Positions 26,202 to 34,714 of a stretch of 64,000 nucleotides of DNA are shown here, piece by piece; position 1 is the first letter of the stretch, and each line of letters starts with the position of its first letter. The DNA is taken from positions 1 to 64,000 of the forward strand of contig JANSYN010000014.1 in assembly GCA_024742415.1 (NCBI GenBank), written 5' to 3'. Origin of the DNA: Gammaproteobacteria bacterium (GTDB lineage Bacteria > Pseudomonadota > Gammaproteobacteria > Pseudomonadales > Halieaceae). Position numbers and translations under genes: made by a program. The notes below the pieces were generated by a model. The model was not told the origin of the DNA. It was given only the letters and a program-made list of their open reading frames with translations, and made no database searches.

Positions 26202-27044
26202 TCACTGTATCGGTGGCGCAAAAGTCGGGTTGCGGCCCTGCCGGACATCATCCAATCGAACATTGGCGCTGGCGCGCCATGCCTCGTCTGACAGGATGTA
26301 AAAACGCTGTTCCACAATGGCCTCGTAAACCCGCTGCGCCATCACCTCGGGACCAATGCCACCGGCTACGCTATCGGCGAGCGCCTGATGTACCATCGCG
26401 CTTTCATCGGTTGCCTGGGTGTCGCCTGCGTACTTCGTCGGACGATTGCGTTCTGACTGTGCGATACCGGTGTTGATAGCCTCCGGGCACAGGACGGAGA
26501 CGTTCACATTGGGCGCATGAAATGCAAGTTCATGGTAGAGGGATTCGCTCAGCGCCAGCACAGCGTGCTTGGTCATATGGTAGATGCCTGAGTAGGGCAT
26601 CGCCGTGACCGCCGCCATAGATGCGGTATTGACCACGTGGCACGGCTCATCCTGCGCTTTCATGATCGGAATGAATGTACGGATTCCGTGTATCACTCCC
26701 CAGACATTGACGTCCATCTGCCACTGGTAATCGGCAATGCTTTCTTCCCACAACAGCCCACCGGCAAATACTCCGGCGTTATTGCAGGCGATATGAATAG
26801 CGCCATACGCTTGCAGTGCTGCGCCTGCCAGTGCCTGCACATCTTCCGCACTGGACACGTCAGTGACCACGCCTGTACAGGGGCCCATCGACTGCAGCTC
26901 CGCGACGGTCTTGTCCAGGGCGGTCTGCTCGATATCGCCGATAACCACATTCATACCCCTGGCCAGGAACAACTCGGCCATGGCGCGGCCGATACCGCCC
27001 GCTCCGCCGGTGATCACAGCGGTCTTACCTGCAAAATCTTTCAT
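26202..27044 (-). CDS. SDR-family oxidoreductase
   Basis: A 280-residue SDR with TGGAGGIG at 12-19, NNAGVF near 90 and catalytic YHMTKHA near 160. The tail is longer than in the other two SDRs of the window and includes the RVYEAIVEQRFYILSDEAW segment common in SDRs found in cyclic terpene or steroid catabolic clusters. It lies between the HsaA-like flavoprotein (45-base gap) and the BVMO (46-base gap), in the same direction. It probably makes or uses the ketone handled by the BVMO; the substrate is unknown. Confidence 0.92.
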   Translation of the reverse strand: MKDFAGKTAVITGGAGGIGRAMAELFLARGMNVVIGDIEQTALDKTVAELQSMGPCTGVVTDVSSAEDVQALAGAALQAYGAIHIACNNAGVFAGGLLWEESIADYQWQMDVNVWGVIHGIRTFIPIMKAQDEPCHVVNTASMAAVTAMPYSGIYHMTKHAVLALSESLYHELAFHAPNVNVSVLCPEAINTGIAQSERNRPTKYAGDTQATDESAMVHQALADSVAGGIGPEVMAQRVYEAIVEQRFYILSDEAWRASANVRLDDVRQGRNPTFAPPIQ

Positions 27045-27089
27045 GTTGTTGTCATCCAGTGCCTGAGTAACGGGTGCAGTTTACGACGC

Positions 27090-28292
27090 TCACAACGCCG
27101 GGCTGTCTTCGATGAGGCCCAGCATTAACTTGCCGGCCTCGGTGTAGGTTTTTTCGCTGATAAAAGCATGTTGCGTGCCGGTATACATATCACGGAAGGC
27201 ACGCTCCAGGCGGTTACCCTCGCGGATGGCAGTGGTACCGGCTGCCAGGTGCGTGAATTGCACGATCTCGCGACTGGCTTCTGTGGCGTAAGTCGCGGCG
27301 ATACGCATATCGGCGCGCATTGTTGGTGAGAGCGCTTCGCCAGCTTCAAGGCGTGACTCCATCTGCGTGTAAGTATCAACCACCAGCCTGTGCGCCGCGC
27401 GCCACATCCCCTCGTGATGCGCCAGGTCACGCTGGAAGGTCAGTTTGTGCGCGATAGAGCTCTCTTCGCCCATACGGGTCTTCTCGATGGCAAGTTCAAC
27501 CACGTCATCGAGCGCACCGCGCGATACACCCAGCGCCCAGGCTGCGTGCCCGCAACCGGTCAGCGGCATCACGCCAAACCGGTACAGCGTACCGCCACGT
27601 TGTGGCGCACGGCTCAAAAGACTGTAGGTATGGCTTTCAGGCACAAAAACGTCGGTGAGTTCATAATCGTAACTACCCGTGCCCTTGAGGCCCTGAACGT
27701 GCCAGCCATCTTTGAAGACCACGTCATCACGCGGCACGACGGCTACCGTCATCAGGGGCATAACGCCATCGTCGGCCATGAGCATCTGGCCGTTGTCCAT
27801 TGGCAGGAAGCCCGCGCAGATATACTGCGAGTGGCCGCTGCCGCTGCCAAACTGCCACGCCCCGGTTACGCGGTAGCCTCCATCGACTTTTTCACCGGTG
27901 CCATTGGGAAAAAATTGTCCTGCCATAGTCACGCGATTGCCATTTTGCGTAAACACCTCCGCAAAGCCCTGGTCGCTCATGTAGGCGGCGGCAAAACAGG
28001 CCGAGGGCAGGTTCGCGATACCAATCCAGCCCAGGGACCCATCCTGGCGCGCCATCTCGATCCAGGTTTCAATGAGCTCGGCAAAACCCGGCTCACTGCC
28101 ACCGGCCTGCACGGGATTCATCCACTGCATGAGGCCGCTGTCCCACAAGGCATCGACCAGTGGCTGGGTCAAGGTGCGCTGCACTTCGGACGGACCGGCC
28201 TCGGCCAGCGCGATACTCTCGATAGACTTTGCCATCGCGACACCGCTGTTGCGGGAATCGGGTGCAGTGGTGGTTTGGGCAGCGGCAGGCAT
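27090..28292 (-). CDS. Acyl-CoA dehydrogenase-fold flavoprotein (HsaA/group D monooxygenase-like)
   Basis: A 400-residue protein with the acyl-CoA dehydrogenase fold but closest in feel to HsaA/HpaB-type oxygenases. Family hallmarks are DGSLGWIGIANLPSACFAAA early, AWQFGSGSGHSQYICAGF in the middle domain, and a C-terminal RLERAFRDMYTGTQHAFIS in place of the dehydrogenase YEG catalytic segment. Such proteins use reduced flavin and O2 to hydroxylate an aromatic or cyclic substrate and need a separate flavin reductase, none of which is seen nearby. AGGAG precedes the ATG. It is the first gene of the operon facing the TetR gene. Confidence 0.85.
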   Translation of the reverse strand: MPAAAQTTTAPDSRNSGVAMAKSIESIALAEAGPSEVQRTLTQPLVDALWDSGLMQWMNPVQAGGSEPGFAELIETWIEMARQDGSLGWIGIANLPSACFAAAYMSDQGFAEVFTQNGNRVTMAGQFFPNGTGEKVDGGYRVTGAWQFGSGSGHSQYICAGFLPMDNGQMLMADDGVMPLMTVAVVPRDDVVFKDGWHVQGLKGTGSYDYELTDVFVPESHTYSLLSRAPQRGGTLYRFGVMPLTGCGHAAWALGVSRGALDDVVELAIEKTRMGEESSIAHKLTFQRDLAHHEGMWRAAHRLVVDTYTQMESRLEAGEALSPTMRADMRIAATYATEASREIVQFTHLAAGTTAIREGNRLERAFRDMYTGTQHAFISEKTYTEAGKLMLGLIEDSPAL

Positions 28293-28311
28293 GGCAGCAC
28301 TCCTGGATTGA

Positions 28312-28334
28312 GTTAATAGTTATTAACCGTTAAC
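28312..28334. promoter_or_regulatory. Palindromic operator between TetR gene and catabolic operon
   Basis: GTTAATA-GT-TATTAAC (28312-28327) is a perfect 7-bp inverted repeat with a two-base spacer. A second palindrome, TTAAC-C-GTTAA, overlaps it at 28323-28333. Both lie in the 67-base divergent gap between the HsaA-like gene (start 28292) and the TetR gene (start 28360). Size, symmetry and position fit a TetR-family operator controlling both directions. Confidence 0.75.
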
Positions 28335-28359
28335 CTACTGCGACACAGGAGCACAGTCA

Positions 28360-28953
28360 ATGGGCAAGGCAGAGAGCGTTGGTAGTACCCGCGAGGCAAT
28401 ACTCGGCGCCGCCGAGGACCTGTTCGCACGCCAGGGTTATACCGCCACCACCATTGCCGAAGTTGCCAGCACAGTAGGCATTCAGGGGCCCGCCATCTAC
28501 AAGCACTTTGCCAGCAAGCGCGCCCTGTTTGACGAGGTGCTGGAACGCGTCTTTGCACCCTTTCTTGCGCTTGTCCAGATTGAGGAGACACGCGCTGGCA
28601 ACCTTGAGGCCATCGTGCAGCGGCACCTGGACAACCCCAATGCCGCGCGCATCGTCCAGCACGCAACGCTATCGGGCGGCGAGGATTTCACCCTGCTGGT
28701 CGAGCGCTGGTACCGTCCCTTCTTTGCCGACCTGCAGGAGCAACAGGCCGCCCCCGCCAACGGTACAGCGGCCAACGGCAAGCAATGGCGACGCAGCGCC
28801 GTGCGTATCAGTGCCTTCCACAGCCTGCTGCTCGGTTACCTGAGCCTGGCACCGCTGCATGCAGCCGTGCTCGGCTACGAGCCGCTGGAGGCAAAATCCA
28901 TTGCCGAACTACTGGCATTGCAAAGCCAACTGGCGCAGCAGGTCGATTGGTAA
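28360..28953 (+). CDS. TetR-family transcriptional regulator
   Basis: A 197-residue repressor. The N-terminal helix-turn-helix is STREAILGAAEDLFARQGYT, then TTIAEVASTVGIQGPAIYKHFASKRALFDEV, residues 8-55. The C-terminal domain is a variable ligand-binding helix bundle. AGGAG lies eight bases before the ATG. It is divergent from the HsaA-SDR-BVMO-SDR operon and flanks a palindromic operator, so it most likely represses that operon and itself. The inducer is probably a pathway intermediate, possibly a CoA ester; this is inference. Confidence 0.93.
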   Translation: MGKAESVGSTREAILGAAEDLFARQGYTATTIAEVASTVGIQGPAIYKHFASKRALFDEVLERVFAPFLALVQIEETRAGNLEAIVQRHLDNPNAARIVQHATLSGGEDFTLLVERWYRPFFADLQEQQAAPANGTAANGKQWRRSAVRISAFHSLLLGYLSLAPLHAAVLGYEPLEAKSIAELLALQSQLAQQVDW

Positions 28954-29068
28954 CACCGCCCGCAGGCCGCGTCGCCGGCGCCGGCCGGTGTCGCTTCGCA
29001 CGGCTGGCGCCATGCCACTTTGCCAGTGCAGCCCCTATTGCCCATCAGACAACGACGGTAACAAGGTA

Positions 29069-30109
29069 CTAACCGGCAAGCGGTACGACCTGACCGACCA
29101 GTGACAGCATCGACAGGCAGAAAAACCCCAGCGTTACCGTCACAATCGACAACAGCGTCGTCAACACGGTGATGTTGGCCGCCAACACGCCGTCACCACG
29201 CGCCGCCACCACCATCACATAGCCCGATACCGCGACTGGTGTTGCCAGCAGCAGAAACAGCACGCCCAGCGCCTCATCGCGCACTCCCATCGCCAGTGCA
29301 AGGCACACGCCGATCGCCGGAGATACCAGCAAACGCCACAGGCTGGCCTCCCAGGTCAGGGCGTCTGCCCGGTAGAGCCTGGACAGGCTCATTGACCCAC
29401 CGATACAGACCAGCATCAGCGGCAGGAAGAATGCCGACAGCCCGCGACTCATGGGGCTGAGCCAGGACGGCTCCGGCACGGGCAGGAGGGAAAAGCCAAT
29501 ACCTGCGCTGATGCCGATCACCAGCGGGTTGCGCAACACGCCAGCAACCACACTGCGCACGCCAGTGCTGGTGCCCAGGGTTGTGTTGAGCACCCACACC
29601 GCGAGCACGTTGTACAAGATAGTCATCAAAGCGACCGGCAAGGCGGCCAGAACCGTGCCCTGCTCGCCGTAGGCAGCCACCGCCAGTGCGAGCCCAATAA
29701 TGGCAAGATTGGAACGGTAGGCCGCCTGCACAAATATGCCACGGTGGTGCAGCGCGTGGCCGCGCCAGATCGAGTAGCGCCAACTCAAGGCGAGCACAAC
29801 AAACGTCGACAGCACGCCCGCCATCACGTAGCGGGTACTGCCCCAGGAGGCCAGGTCCACCTGCGCCGCGCCGCTGAACAGCATTACGGGCAGACCATAG
29901 CGAAACGACAGCTCCGAGATACGACTGTTAAGCGCCTGCGGCAGCCAGCCCACACGAGCCAGGACCATGCCCAGCACCACCCAGCCGAAGGTCGGCAGTG
30001 AGATAGAGACGGCAGTCAGGAATAGCGCGAGGGCCTGGTCGGGATTCAAGGCGGTGACCGTTTCAGCAAAACGCCATTGATACACCAGATCCCGGCGGCA
30101 GCGCCACAA
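29069..30109 (-). CDS. AEC-family (auxin efflux carrier-like) transporter
   Basis: An integral membrane protein of up to 346 residues with about ten hydrophobic segments in two five-helix halves. FGWVVLGMVLARVGWLP opens the first half and the second half ends LATPVAVSGYVMVVAARG. AEC carriers move organic anions such as malate or malonate. The start is uncertain: the longest frame opens with TTG at 30109, just after the upstream stop at 30125, and GTG or TTG codons further in are possible; none has a good ribosome site. It follows the KstD-like gene closely and may import or export its substrate. Confidence 0.82.
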   Translation of the reverse strand: MWRCRRDLVYQWRFAETVTALNPDQALALFLTAVSISLPTFGWVVLGMVLARVGWLPQALNSRISELSFRYGLPVMLFSGAAQVDLASWGSTRYVMAGVLSTFVVLALSWRYSIWRGHALHHRGIFVQAAYRSNLAIIGLALAVAAYGEQGTVLAALPVALMTILYNVLAVWVLNTTLGTSTGVRSVVAGVLRNPLVIGISAGIGFSLLPVPEPSWLSPMSRGLSAFFLPLMLVCIGGSMSLSRLYRADALTWEASLWRLLVSPAIGVCLALAMGVRDEALGVLFLLLATPVAVSGYVMVVAARGDGVLAANITVLTTLLSIVTVTLGFFCLSMLSLVGQVVPLAG

Positions 30110-30124
30110 GCCGTGCCGGCTGGG

Positions 30125-31837
30125 TTAGTCCTGGTAGCCGGTAATGGACTTGGCCGCCTGGTAGGCGAAAGTCATTGATGGACCCAGTGTTGAACCGGGG
30201 CCCGGGTAGCATGGCAAAGTCGGCGCCGCGCAGTTGCCCGTCGCATAGAGGCCGGGGATAGGCTCGCCGCTTTCATGCATCACCTGCGCATCGGCGTTAA
30301 TCACCATGCCGCCCTGTGTGCCGAAATCACCCGGGTCTACCCGAATGGCATAGAACGGCGGCTTTTCAACGGGCCCGAGGCAGGGATTGGGTGTCACACG
30401 CGGATCGCCGTAATACCGATCATAGGCCGACTCACCGCGCTGCAGGTCTGTGTCTTCACCACTGCGTGCGAAAGTGTTCATTTTGCGCACGGTTTCTTCG
30501 AGACCTGCGGCGTCCACATCTATTTTTGCAGCCAGCTCCGCGATGGTCTCGGCCTTGGCGAAAAAGCCCTCTTCTTCATAGCGTTTGGGCAAAGCCCAAT
30601 CCGGCATAAACTTGCTGTTGAACAGGGGGCCCACAAAATAGGTCGCGCGGAAATTCGCATCGAAGACCTGCCACGTCGGGTAACAGGGGTTTTCAGGCGT
30701 ATGCTTGTCGAAGGTTTCCTGCTGGAACGCCATGTAGTTTTGCGATTCGTTACTGAAGCGCTCGCCTGCCGGATTGACCACAATGGAGCCGGGGTAGGAC
30801 TTTTCCATGATGCTTAATCGGGGGATCGCTTCGCCGGGCACCGAGATCGTGTTACACCACCAGGCTTCCTCCAGGCGGTGCATTTTGGCGCCCAGGCGAA
30901 TACCTTCGCGGATGGCATCGCCAGTGTTGTCTCGCGTTCCCGCACTCCAGGCATGGTTTGTCGGTTTGGGTAAATACTGTTCACGCATCTCCTGGTTGTG
31001 CTCGAACCCCCCGGCGGCGAGTATCACGGCCTTGCGCGCCTCTATGCGCAGCGGTTTGCCATTGCGCACCACTTCAACGCCCACCACCTTGCCGTCACTG
31101 TCCACGACTTTGGTCATGGCCGTGTTCAGCCACAATGGTATGTCGCGATCCTGCATGGACGCACGCAGGCGGGCAACACCCGCGCAACCGGTTGCCAGGC
31201 GCCGCGCATACTTGTCTTTCAGGCGCCAGGGAATATCGATCACGTAATCCCACACCAGACGCACCGCGGTCTTCCACCACCCGGGCTGCTGGCCGATAAG
31301 CAGCGCGGCCTCAACCTGTGTGAAGCCGATCACGTTGGCCAGGTGCATCATGGGGTGGGTGCGACGCAGGCGGCGCCACTCCTCACCCAGCTCGTCGGCC
31401 ATGAAGGTTTCCGGTTCCATCGAGCGGTGCCCTTGCATCGCGCCATCCAGGTTGGTGTAGTAATCGGGATAGTGCTCGAGGGACTCATAGCGCATGCGTG
31501 TGCGCTCATGCATGAAGTCGACCATTTTGGGGCCGTTCTCCAGGTAGGCGTCGAGCTGGTATTCAGGCACCTCTTCCTCGGTAATCAGCTGGCGCAGGTA
31601 GGTTTTGGCCGCGTCCAGTGTATCGTTGGCACCTGCGGCGTTAGCATAACGATTACAGGGTATCCACACGCCGCCTCCTGAAATGGAACTGGTGCCACCG
31701 AACAGGTCGGACTTCTCGATGACCAGCACATCTTTACTGCCCATCTCATAACTGCACAATGCGGCGGTCATGCCGCCATTTCCCGACCCCACGACGACCA
31801 CGTCGAAACTGTAATCCCACTGCTGCTCTGCTGCCAT
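30125..31837 (-). CDS. FAD-dependent 3-ketosteroid Delta1-dehydrogenase-like oxidoreductase
   Basis: A 570-residue flavoprotein of the FAD_binding_2/KstD group. GSGNGGMTAALCSYEMG near residue 17 binds the FAD ADP part. SSISGGGVWIPCN is the KstD/fumarate-reductase-type active-site loop, and the C-terminal GLYATGNCAAPTLPCYPGPG closes the FAD site. KstD enzymes dehydrogenate the A ring of 3-keto steroids; related proteins act on other cyclic ketones. The ATG at 31837 has AGAGGA eight bases before it and is preferred over one 30 codons upstream. It is likely co-transcribed with the AEC transporter. Confidence 0.88.
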   Translation of the reverse strand: MAAEQQWDYSFDVVVVGSGNGGMTAALCSYEMGSKDVLVIEKSDLFGGTSSISGGGVWIPCNRYANAAGANDTLDAAKTYLRQLITEEEVPEYQLDAYLENGPKMVDFMHERTRMRYESLEHYPDYYTNLDGAMQGHRSMEPETFMADELGEEWRRLRRTHPMMHLANVIGFTQVEAALLIGQQPGWWKTAVRLVWDYVIDIPWRLKDKYARRLATGCAGVARLRASMQDRDIPLWLNTAMTKVVDSDGKVVGVEVVRNGKPLRIEARKAVILAAGGFEHNQEMREQYLPKPTNHAWSAGTRDNTGDAIREGIRLGAKMHRLEEAWWCNTISVPGEAIPRLSIMEKSYPGSIVVNPAGERFSNESQNYMAFQQETFDKHTPENPCYPTWQVFDANFRATYFVGPLFNSKFMPDWALPKRYEEEGFFAKAETIAELAAKIDVDAAGLEETVRKMNTFARSGEDTDLQRGESAYDRYYGDPRVTPNPCLGPVEKPPFYAIRVDPGDFGTQGGMVINADAQVMHESGEPIPGLYATGNCAAPTLPCYPGPGSTLGPSMTFAYQAAKSITGYQD

Positions 31838-32263
31838 GCCACTGTTCCTCTTGGAGCACCGGGTAGCGGTGCCTGCCTCAGTGCGCAATGGTAGCGCAAT
31901 CGGCCTGTTCGCATCGGTGCGCGTCACGCTTTATGACGCGCAGGTTTAAGAAATTGGCCGTCATCACCAACAGCAGGAACAGCGGAGCCATCTGCGGACT
32001 TGCCGAGATGGCCCGCCGATGCCTACACTGTCAACAACGGCACGTACGGCAATGCGCGCGGGCATCACAGGCCAGTCAGCGGCAGCCACTGCTTGCTCCC
32101 GGCATTACCGATGAAGACTTGAATCACTGCTGGCGATAGTGCACCTTGGACACAGACGGGGCACACGACACAGCGCTGCTGCAATCAACTGCCCGCACTT
32201 CAGGCGAGCACCGAACACTGGAATGACAACCCTGGCTCACACAGCCCCACCGAGGACACCATC
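31838..32263. other. Gap of 426 bases without a recognised gene
   Basis: The gap separates the KstD-like gene from the cytochrome c-prime gene on the opposite strand. It should hold both promoters. I see no reading frame with a ribosome site and sensible composition, no strong terminator and no clear repeat. Confidence 0.6.
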
Positions 32264-32743
32264 ATGCCAAAGCTAACCCAAACTCTTTTCATCAGCGGCG
32301 CACTGGTCGCAGGGCTCGCCCTGTCACCGTTGGCTGTTTCACACTTCAACGACAAGGAAGTGATGCAGTCGTACCGTCAATCATGGTTCGCCATGGTCGC
32401 CACCAATTTTGGCCCGATGGTCTCCATGCTCAAAGGTGAAATGCCCTGGGATGATGCACGCATGCAGGCAGCGGCCGACCAATTGGCGCAACTGACGGCG
32501 ATGGATATTTCGCGCGGTTTCTCACCGGGCACCGAGAAAGGCACAACGCGCGCCAAGCCAGAAATCTGGGAGAACATGGAAGACTTCAGTGCAAAAATGG
32601 ACGACCTGCGCAGCACGTCTGCCGCCCTGCAGACAGCGGCGGCCAGCGGTGACCGCAAGGCTATCGGCAAGGCCGTTGGGGACGTTGGCCAGAGCTGCAA
32701 GGCCTGCCATGATGAATACAAGTCGGAAGACTACCTCTACTAG
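32264..32743 (+). CDS. Cytochrome c-prime
   Basis: A 159-residue exported c-type cytochrome. A signal peptide (LFISGALVAGLALSPLAVS) is followed by a four-helix-bundle domain with the haem-binding CKACH near the C-terminus (about 145-149), as in cytochromes c-prime. These bind NO and CO at a five-coordinate haem in the periplasm and help in NO tolerance. AGGA lies before the ATG. A cytochrome b561-type gene is 500 bases downstream on the opposite strand; in many genomes the two are neighbours. Confidence 0.92.
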   Translation: MPKLTQTLFISGALVAGLALSPLAVSHFNDKEVMQSYRQSWFAMVATNFGPMVSMLKGEMPWDDARMQAAADQLAQLTAMDISRGFSPGTEKGTTRAKPEIWENMEDFSAKMDDLRSTSAALQTAAASGDRKAIGKAVGDVGQSCKACHDEYKSEDYLY

Positions 32744-32788
32744 TCCTGCCTGATCCTGGGATGGCGCTGCCCATGCAAGCTCCTGCGA

Positions 32789-33181
32789 CTAAAACCCCTC
32801 CGGCAGTTGCCGGGTTAGCGCATCCAGCCTTTCCCAGTGGGCTTTTGAGTCGACGTGGATGTGCTGGCGCAGTTCCAGGCTTTCGGCATTTTCCAACAGA
32901 CCGGCAGGTACCCAGAAGGCATCGAAATCAGGCAGGTGCTGCGGCACGATAGAACCACAGTGTGCACAGAAGCGGCGCAGGAAGCCGCTGCTGCGTTGAT
33001 ACTGTCTGACGGTGGATTCACCTTTCACCCAGGAAAAACGGTCAGCGCGGCACAGGGCAGCTGCACTGGAGGCACCGCCAAACGCTTTGCGACACAGCGA
33101 GCAATGACACTTGAACACACCGAAATAGAATTCCTCGACAGAAAAACGAACCGCGTCGCAAAGACACCCACCCTCAATCAT
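32789..33181 (-). CDS. GFA-family (glutathione-dependent formaldehyde-activating-like) protein
   Basis: A 130-residue zinc protein of the GFA/CENP-V family. The conserved Cys sets are GGCLCDAVRF, KCHCSLCRK and FCAHCGS. They bind one structural zinc and one lost or catalytic site. Family members bind glutathione adducts, but most have no proven reaction. AGAGG precedes the ATG. It converges on the cytochrome c-prime gene with a 45-base gap. Confidence 0.9.
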   Translation of the reverse strand: MIEGGCLCDAVRFSVEEFYFGVFKCHCSLCRKAFGGASSAAALCRADRFSWVKGESTVRQYQRSSGFLRRFCAHCGSIVPQHLPDFDAFWVPAGLLENAESLELRQHIHVDSKAHWERLDALTRQLPEGF

Positions 33182-33247
33182 ATGACCTCTCTAAGTCTTT
33201 ATATTTCAATACGTTAAAAGTTTTATCGAAGGTAGATTATTGAGCCG

Positions 33248-33904
33248 CTAGAACCACCTGCCCGGGTCCGGCTGCGGCGCCTGCCCTATGCCCCACCAGA
33301 GCAAACCGGCAACGATAGCGGCCACCAGCAACGCCCACCACCAGCCACGACCCGGCGCCAGACCCTGCCGGCCCACAGCCGAGCCGCGCACCATCGCCTG
33401 TAGCAATGGCTCCTTGCGCACAAACTGGTGGAACAGCACTGCGGCAATATGTAGCGCCACAAACCCCAGCAACAGGTCGAAGGCCCATTCGTGCACAACG
33501 CCCATGGCATCACGCAGGGCGTCCGGCGCGGCGTAATAGAACGGCCCGGAGTACAGGATATCATCGGAATTGAACAGCCCGCTGATGCCCTGTGCCAGCA
33601 ACAATAACAGCAACACCACGACGGACCACCCACCCAGCGGATTATGACCGGCGCTATCACTGCGCCCCTGGCGCAGGTAGGCCACGATGCCCGCCGGCCC
33701 CACAAGAAAATCACTGAAACGCGAGTGCCGACTGCCAATCAGGCCCCACACCACGCGGGTGGCGACCAGCACAATAACGCTGTAACCCACCCAACGGTGC
33801 ATGTCGAAATCCTGTTCCTCGGCGCTCCACCAGGCCAGCGGCAGCAGGATCACGATAGACCAGTGAAACACTCGTGTGGGGATATCCCAAAGCGCATGCG
33901 ACAT
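33248..33904 (-). CDS. Cytochrome b561-type di-haem membrane protein
   Basis: A 218-residue inner-membrane protein of the cytochrome b/b6-NapC-like b561 family. MSHALWDIPTRVFHWSIVI supplies the first haem-ligand His (RVFHW), with others in MHRWVGYSVIVLVATRVVWG, VVHEWAFDLLLGFVALHIAAVLFHQF. Four main membrane segments are visible, plus a C-terminal one. It should pass electrons from quinol to a periplasmic cytochrome; the cytochrome c-prime encoded nearby is a natural partner. It ends at 33248 and begins five bases after the NUDIX gene on the same strand. Confidence 0.9.
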   Translation of the reverse strand: MSHALWDIPTRVFHWSIVILLPLAWWSAEEQDFDMHRWVGYSVIVLVATRVVWGLIGSRHSRFSDFLVGPAGIVAYLRQGRSDSAGHNPLGGWSVVVLLLLLLAQGISGLFNSDDILYSGPFYYAAPDALRDAMGVVHEWAFDLLLGFVALHIAAVLFHQFVRKEPLLQAMVRGSAVGRQGLAPGRGWWWALLVAAIVAGLLWWGIGQAPQPDPGRWF

Positions 33905-33909
33905 CGGCG

Positions 33910-34629
33910 CTATCCGTCCATCGGGATGAGCGGCGGATAGGCAGGGTCGACGCCCTCGTAGACGTACTGCCAGATATTGTCGCGCAGCACGGTGCGGTGG
34001 CGCGCGCCAGGCACTGCACCATCGGCGCTGTCATAGCCGGCATCACCGCGAAACATGGCCGTCATGGCGTCACCGTCTGCGCCAAATACCGGGAAGACAC
34101 GGGGCACCGGCGATGCGCGCTCCACCCTGACCATGGTATCGACACAGTCATAATGCAGCAGCGTGCACAAGGTCAGATAGGTGGGCGGCAACATGCCCAG
34201 TTCGCCCTGCTCATGCGCCGCGACTGCATCGGCGACCAACAGCCAGCGAGAATCGTGGATTTCGCCGCCATCGATAACCACCTCGTCGTCATTATCAAGC
34301 GGCGCCGCATAGATCCAGGTGGAAAAGCGCCGAGGCTCAACGACCGGTGTGGTCCAGTGGCTGAGCAGTACCATGTCCTGGGCACTAGGCGCTACGCCCG
34401 CTTCCTCCAGCGCTTCACGCGCTGCGGCAATACGGGCGGCCGCCTCTTCGGTATCGTCCGCGGCCTCGGCATAATCTTGCGGGTCCAGCGAGCCACCGGG
34501 AAACACCCACAGCCCACCGGCGAACATCAGCGCCTTGTTGCGCCGCAGCATGAGCGTTTCCATGCCGCGCTTGCTATCGCGCACCAGTACCACAGTACTG
34601 GCAGGTCGCGCCGGGGGAATATCAGTCAT
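33910..34629 (-). CDS. NUDIX hydrolase
   Basis: A 239-residue protein with a Nudix box that carries an insertion: GGSLDPQDY is separated from REALEEAGVAP by an acidic stretch. The catalytic RExxEExG is intact. This long form resembles NUDT19/RnhA-type CoA or nucleotide pyrophosphatases acting on nucleoside-diphosphate derivatives. The ATG at 34629 has AAGGAG six bases before it; an ATG two codons upstream overlaps that site and is less likely. A 15-bp triplicate repeat lies just upstream. Confidence 0.88.
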   Translation of the reverse strand: MTDIPPARPASTVVLVRDSKRGMETLMLRRNKALMFAGGLWVFPGGSLDPQDYAEAADDTEEAAARIAAAREALEEAGVAPSAQDMVLLSHWTTPVVEPRRFSTWIYAAPLDNDDEVVIDGGEIHDSRWLLVADAVAAHEQGELGMLPPTYLTLCTLLHYDCVDTMVRVERASPVPRVFPVFGADGDAMTAMFRGDAGYDSADGAVPGARHRTVLRDNIWQYVYEGVDPAYPPLIPMDG

Positions 34630-34640
34630 GGGCATCTCCT

Positions 34641-34685
34641 TGTGATACCACTGTCTGCGATACCACTGCCTGTGATACCACAGCG
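34641..34685. repeat. 15-bp tandem repeat, three copies, upstream of the NUDIX gene
   Basis: Copies start at 34641, 34656 and 34671; the core TGYGATACCACTG is conserved in all three with decay at the 3' end of the last. It begins 12 bases before the NUDIX start codon on its 5' side, within the likely leader or promoter. The function is unknown. Confidence 0.8.
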
Positions 34686-34714
34686 ACGGCTAGTCTGTTG
34701 CAGCGATGCTGCGT

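Noticed and set aside
28323-28333. KstR box
   Set aside because: The AAC and GTT half-sites are one base apart rather than two as in the known actinobacterial motif; the resemblance is noted but not claimed.
31888-32139. Plus-strand 83-codon frame in the gap before the cytochrome c-prime gene
   Set aside because: No ribosome site, composition unlike its neighbours, and it starts inside the divergent KstD-like leader.
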